Positions 62,557-64,000 of a stretch of DNA of 64,000 bases are shown here, one piece after another (the stretch's first letter is position 1; each line of letters starts with the position of its first letter). The translations under genes were made by a program, and so were the position numbers. The notes under the pieces were generated by a model. The model was not told the DNA's origin. It did not search any database and saw only the letters and a list, made by a program, of their open reading frames with translations. The stretch is from Dipteris shenzhenensis (Eukaryota; Polypodiophyta; Polypodiopsida; Gleicheniales), in assembly GCA_047967505.1 (NCBI GenBank), contig CM106540.1; one strand, 5' to 3'.

Positions 62557-64000
62557 TCATTGATCATGGTACCTCTTGATGCGTGACCCATTCACCGGTG
62601 CAGGTAGGAGTCTGCCTTCCAAAGTGGCCAAGTAGACTCCGCCACTTGGGATAAGCTTGGCAATGAAAAATGGACCTGTCCAACCACTCACAAACTTAGG
62701 TTTGTGTTTGAGAAACTTACTGGAATACAAGAGTACTAAATCTCCGACTTTGAAATTCCTTTTTCTGAGGTTCCGGTCATGCCAAGCTTTTTGTCGCTTC
62801 TGCCAAACTTCTTGAGCGAAAACTGCTTCACGTCGATGCTCTGCCAGTGCTTCCAAATCCCACAAGCGTTCCATTGTGCAGGCTTCAAGGTTGTCATTTT
62901 TGTCTGGAAGAATCCTGTGAGTGTCAAGATGAAATTCATAAGGCATAACGGCCTCCAGTCCATAGACCAGCTCGAAGGGTGAATACCCAGTACTCACCTT
63001 GTAAGTCGTTCGATAGGCGAATAAAGCAGCTGGAAGTACGTCGTCCCAATCGGCTAAAGAATTTAGGCAAAGTCGATGCACGATCCCGCACATTGTGCGA
63101 TTTGAGCTCTCAGCTAGACCATTGGCACGTGGGTAATAGGGAGATGAAAATTTGTGAACTATTTGAAGCAGGTGAACTAGTGCAGCAATGGTGTCATTTA
63201 GGAAGTGAGACCCTCTATCACTTATCAATTCAATACGACAACCAAACCGAGAGATGATCTGGTCATATAGAAATGTGGCTACTACCTAGGCTGTACAGTT
63301 CTTGACTGCCTTGGCTTCGACCCATTTGGTTCCATAGTCGGTGGCAAGCAGAGCATACTTGTTCCCTCGGCGTGTGGCAGGAGAGATGGGTCCAATGAAA
63401 TCCAATCCCCAGCGATAGAAGGGAGGCACCGGAGTGAATGGTTTGAGAGGGAGGTACTCACGCCTTGTAGGCTTGGGGCGCGCTCATTGACATGAATCAC
63501 ATCTGGTCACATGAACATGGCAGTCGCGGAAGAGCTTGGGCCACCAGAACCCTGCTCGCATGATCTTCCGAGCAGTAGCATCTGAGGCCATATGCCCTCA
63601 CCTATGCCAGCATGTGCCTCTTTAAGAATGGATTGTGTCTTGTGCGGAAGCACACACCGTCTCAAGATCTGATCCTTCCCGAGCTTGTACAATTGACCTG
63701 CAATCAACTTAAAAGAAGCAGCTTGAAGGATCCGTTTGCGTTTCTCTGTTGGAGTTAATCCTGGAGGAAAGCCACCTGTAGACAAGAGGTGTACTATGTT
63801 GGCATACCATGGTGGGAAGCAGTCCACCGCAAATAGGCATTCATCAGGTAGTGCCGTTATTCCGAACAAGCCCGCATCGGGTAAGTCATCGGTGATACCA
63901 CTGGCTCGTTCCCCGGAATGTAACCTGGACAAGTGGTCTGCAGGTTGATGCAGTCTCCCAGCCCTCACCACAATGTCGAATTCAAATTCTTGAAAAAGAA
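62557..64000 (-). pseudogene. Tat/Athila-lineage Gypsy pol end: RNase H tail and integrase
   Basis: From the window edge: VVRAGRLHQPADHLSRLHSG, LPDECLFAVDCFPPWYANIV (link typical of Tat/Athila elements), LGKDQILRRCVLPHK, a frameshift near 63600, then the zinc finger (ARKIMRAGFWWPKLF, CDSCQ). The integrase core has WGLDFIGPIS (first Asp), LISDRGSHF (second Asp, about 63225) and GLAESSN (Glu). The C-terminal part is VGDLVLLYSSKFLKHKPKFV, GWTGPFFI and SRIKRYHDQ. Two in-frame stops (TGA about 63488, TAG about 63290) fit C-to-T changes of CGA and CAG. No chromodomain. Confidence 0.88.

Larger units (their letters stand above)
56341..64000 (-). mobile_element. Tat/Athila-lineage Gypsy element with an extra 3' ORF (5' part outside window)
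   Basis: In element order (right to left): pol end (64000-62557), AG-rich tandem-repeat zone (62520-60870), coiled-coil ORF (60367-57645), about 330 bp of 3' non-coding sequence, polypurine tract (57312-57299), LTR start TGTTACC (57298). The LTR end is placed near 56341 only by change of sequence. Gag, protease and RT lie beyond the window edge. Tat/Athila elements are known for extra ORFs and for variable tandem repeats 3' of pol; this element has both. Confidence 0.65.

Overview
The window is nuclear DNA of a land plant with a large, transposon-rich genome. The evidence is one spliced plant hybrid histidine kinase gene with very long introns, plant-type LINE-1 (L1-like) elements with RVT and zf-RVT domains, and Ty3/Gypsy elements of two lineages: chromovirus-like, and Tat/Athila-like with an extra plant-type RNase H. 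A gymnosperm or fern would fit the intron sizes, but the sequence does not decide this. No bacterial features, CRISPR arrays, tRNA or rRNA genes were seen.

Host gene: nine exons on the + strand between 11592 and 48765 encode the core of an AHK5/CKI2-like cytosolic hybrid histidine kinase. They cover coiled coil, HisKA with the phospho-accepting His, HATPase with N, G1, F and G2 boxes, a linker, and a receiver up to its phospho-Asp region. The exons join in phase without stops. Two introns are about 15.8 kb and 14.9 kb and are filled with nested retroelements. One intron appears to use a GC donor. The 5' exons and the last receiver exon were not found in the window.

Layout: 1-3855 LINE A copy (+); 4016-5447 Gypsy debris; 5448-8968 LINE C (+); 8969-9735 GT microsatellites and a long foldback repeat; 9846-10362 LINE endonuclease scrap (-); 11592-12402 kinase exons 1-3; 13043-28035 intron filled by LINE A copies on both strands, LINE B and two Gypsy fragments; 28217-32679 kinase exons 4-6 with retroelement debris between them; 33418-43043 a nearly full-length LINE D (-) with a perfect 14-bp target duplication, itself hit by a 1.0-kb inverted-repeat DNA transposon and a 1.9-kb unclassified insertion; 43985-46207 a degenerate copy of a coiled-coil retroelement ORF (+); 47570-48765 kinase exons 7-9; 49368-51775 chromovirus pol (-); 54392-56200 Tat-like pol (-); 56341-64000 the 3' half of a second Tat-like Gypsy element (-).

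The most unusual item is this last element. Downstream of its integrase lie three successive tandem-repeat blocks, including about 1 kb of almost pure G/A sequence. After these comes a roughly 900-residue protein (57645-60367) with an N-terminal globular region and a long coiled coil, then a polypurine tract and an LTR start. A relative of the same protein lies on the opposite strand at 43985-46207, so this is a repeated, element-borne ORF family.
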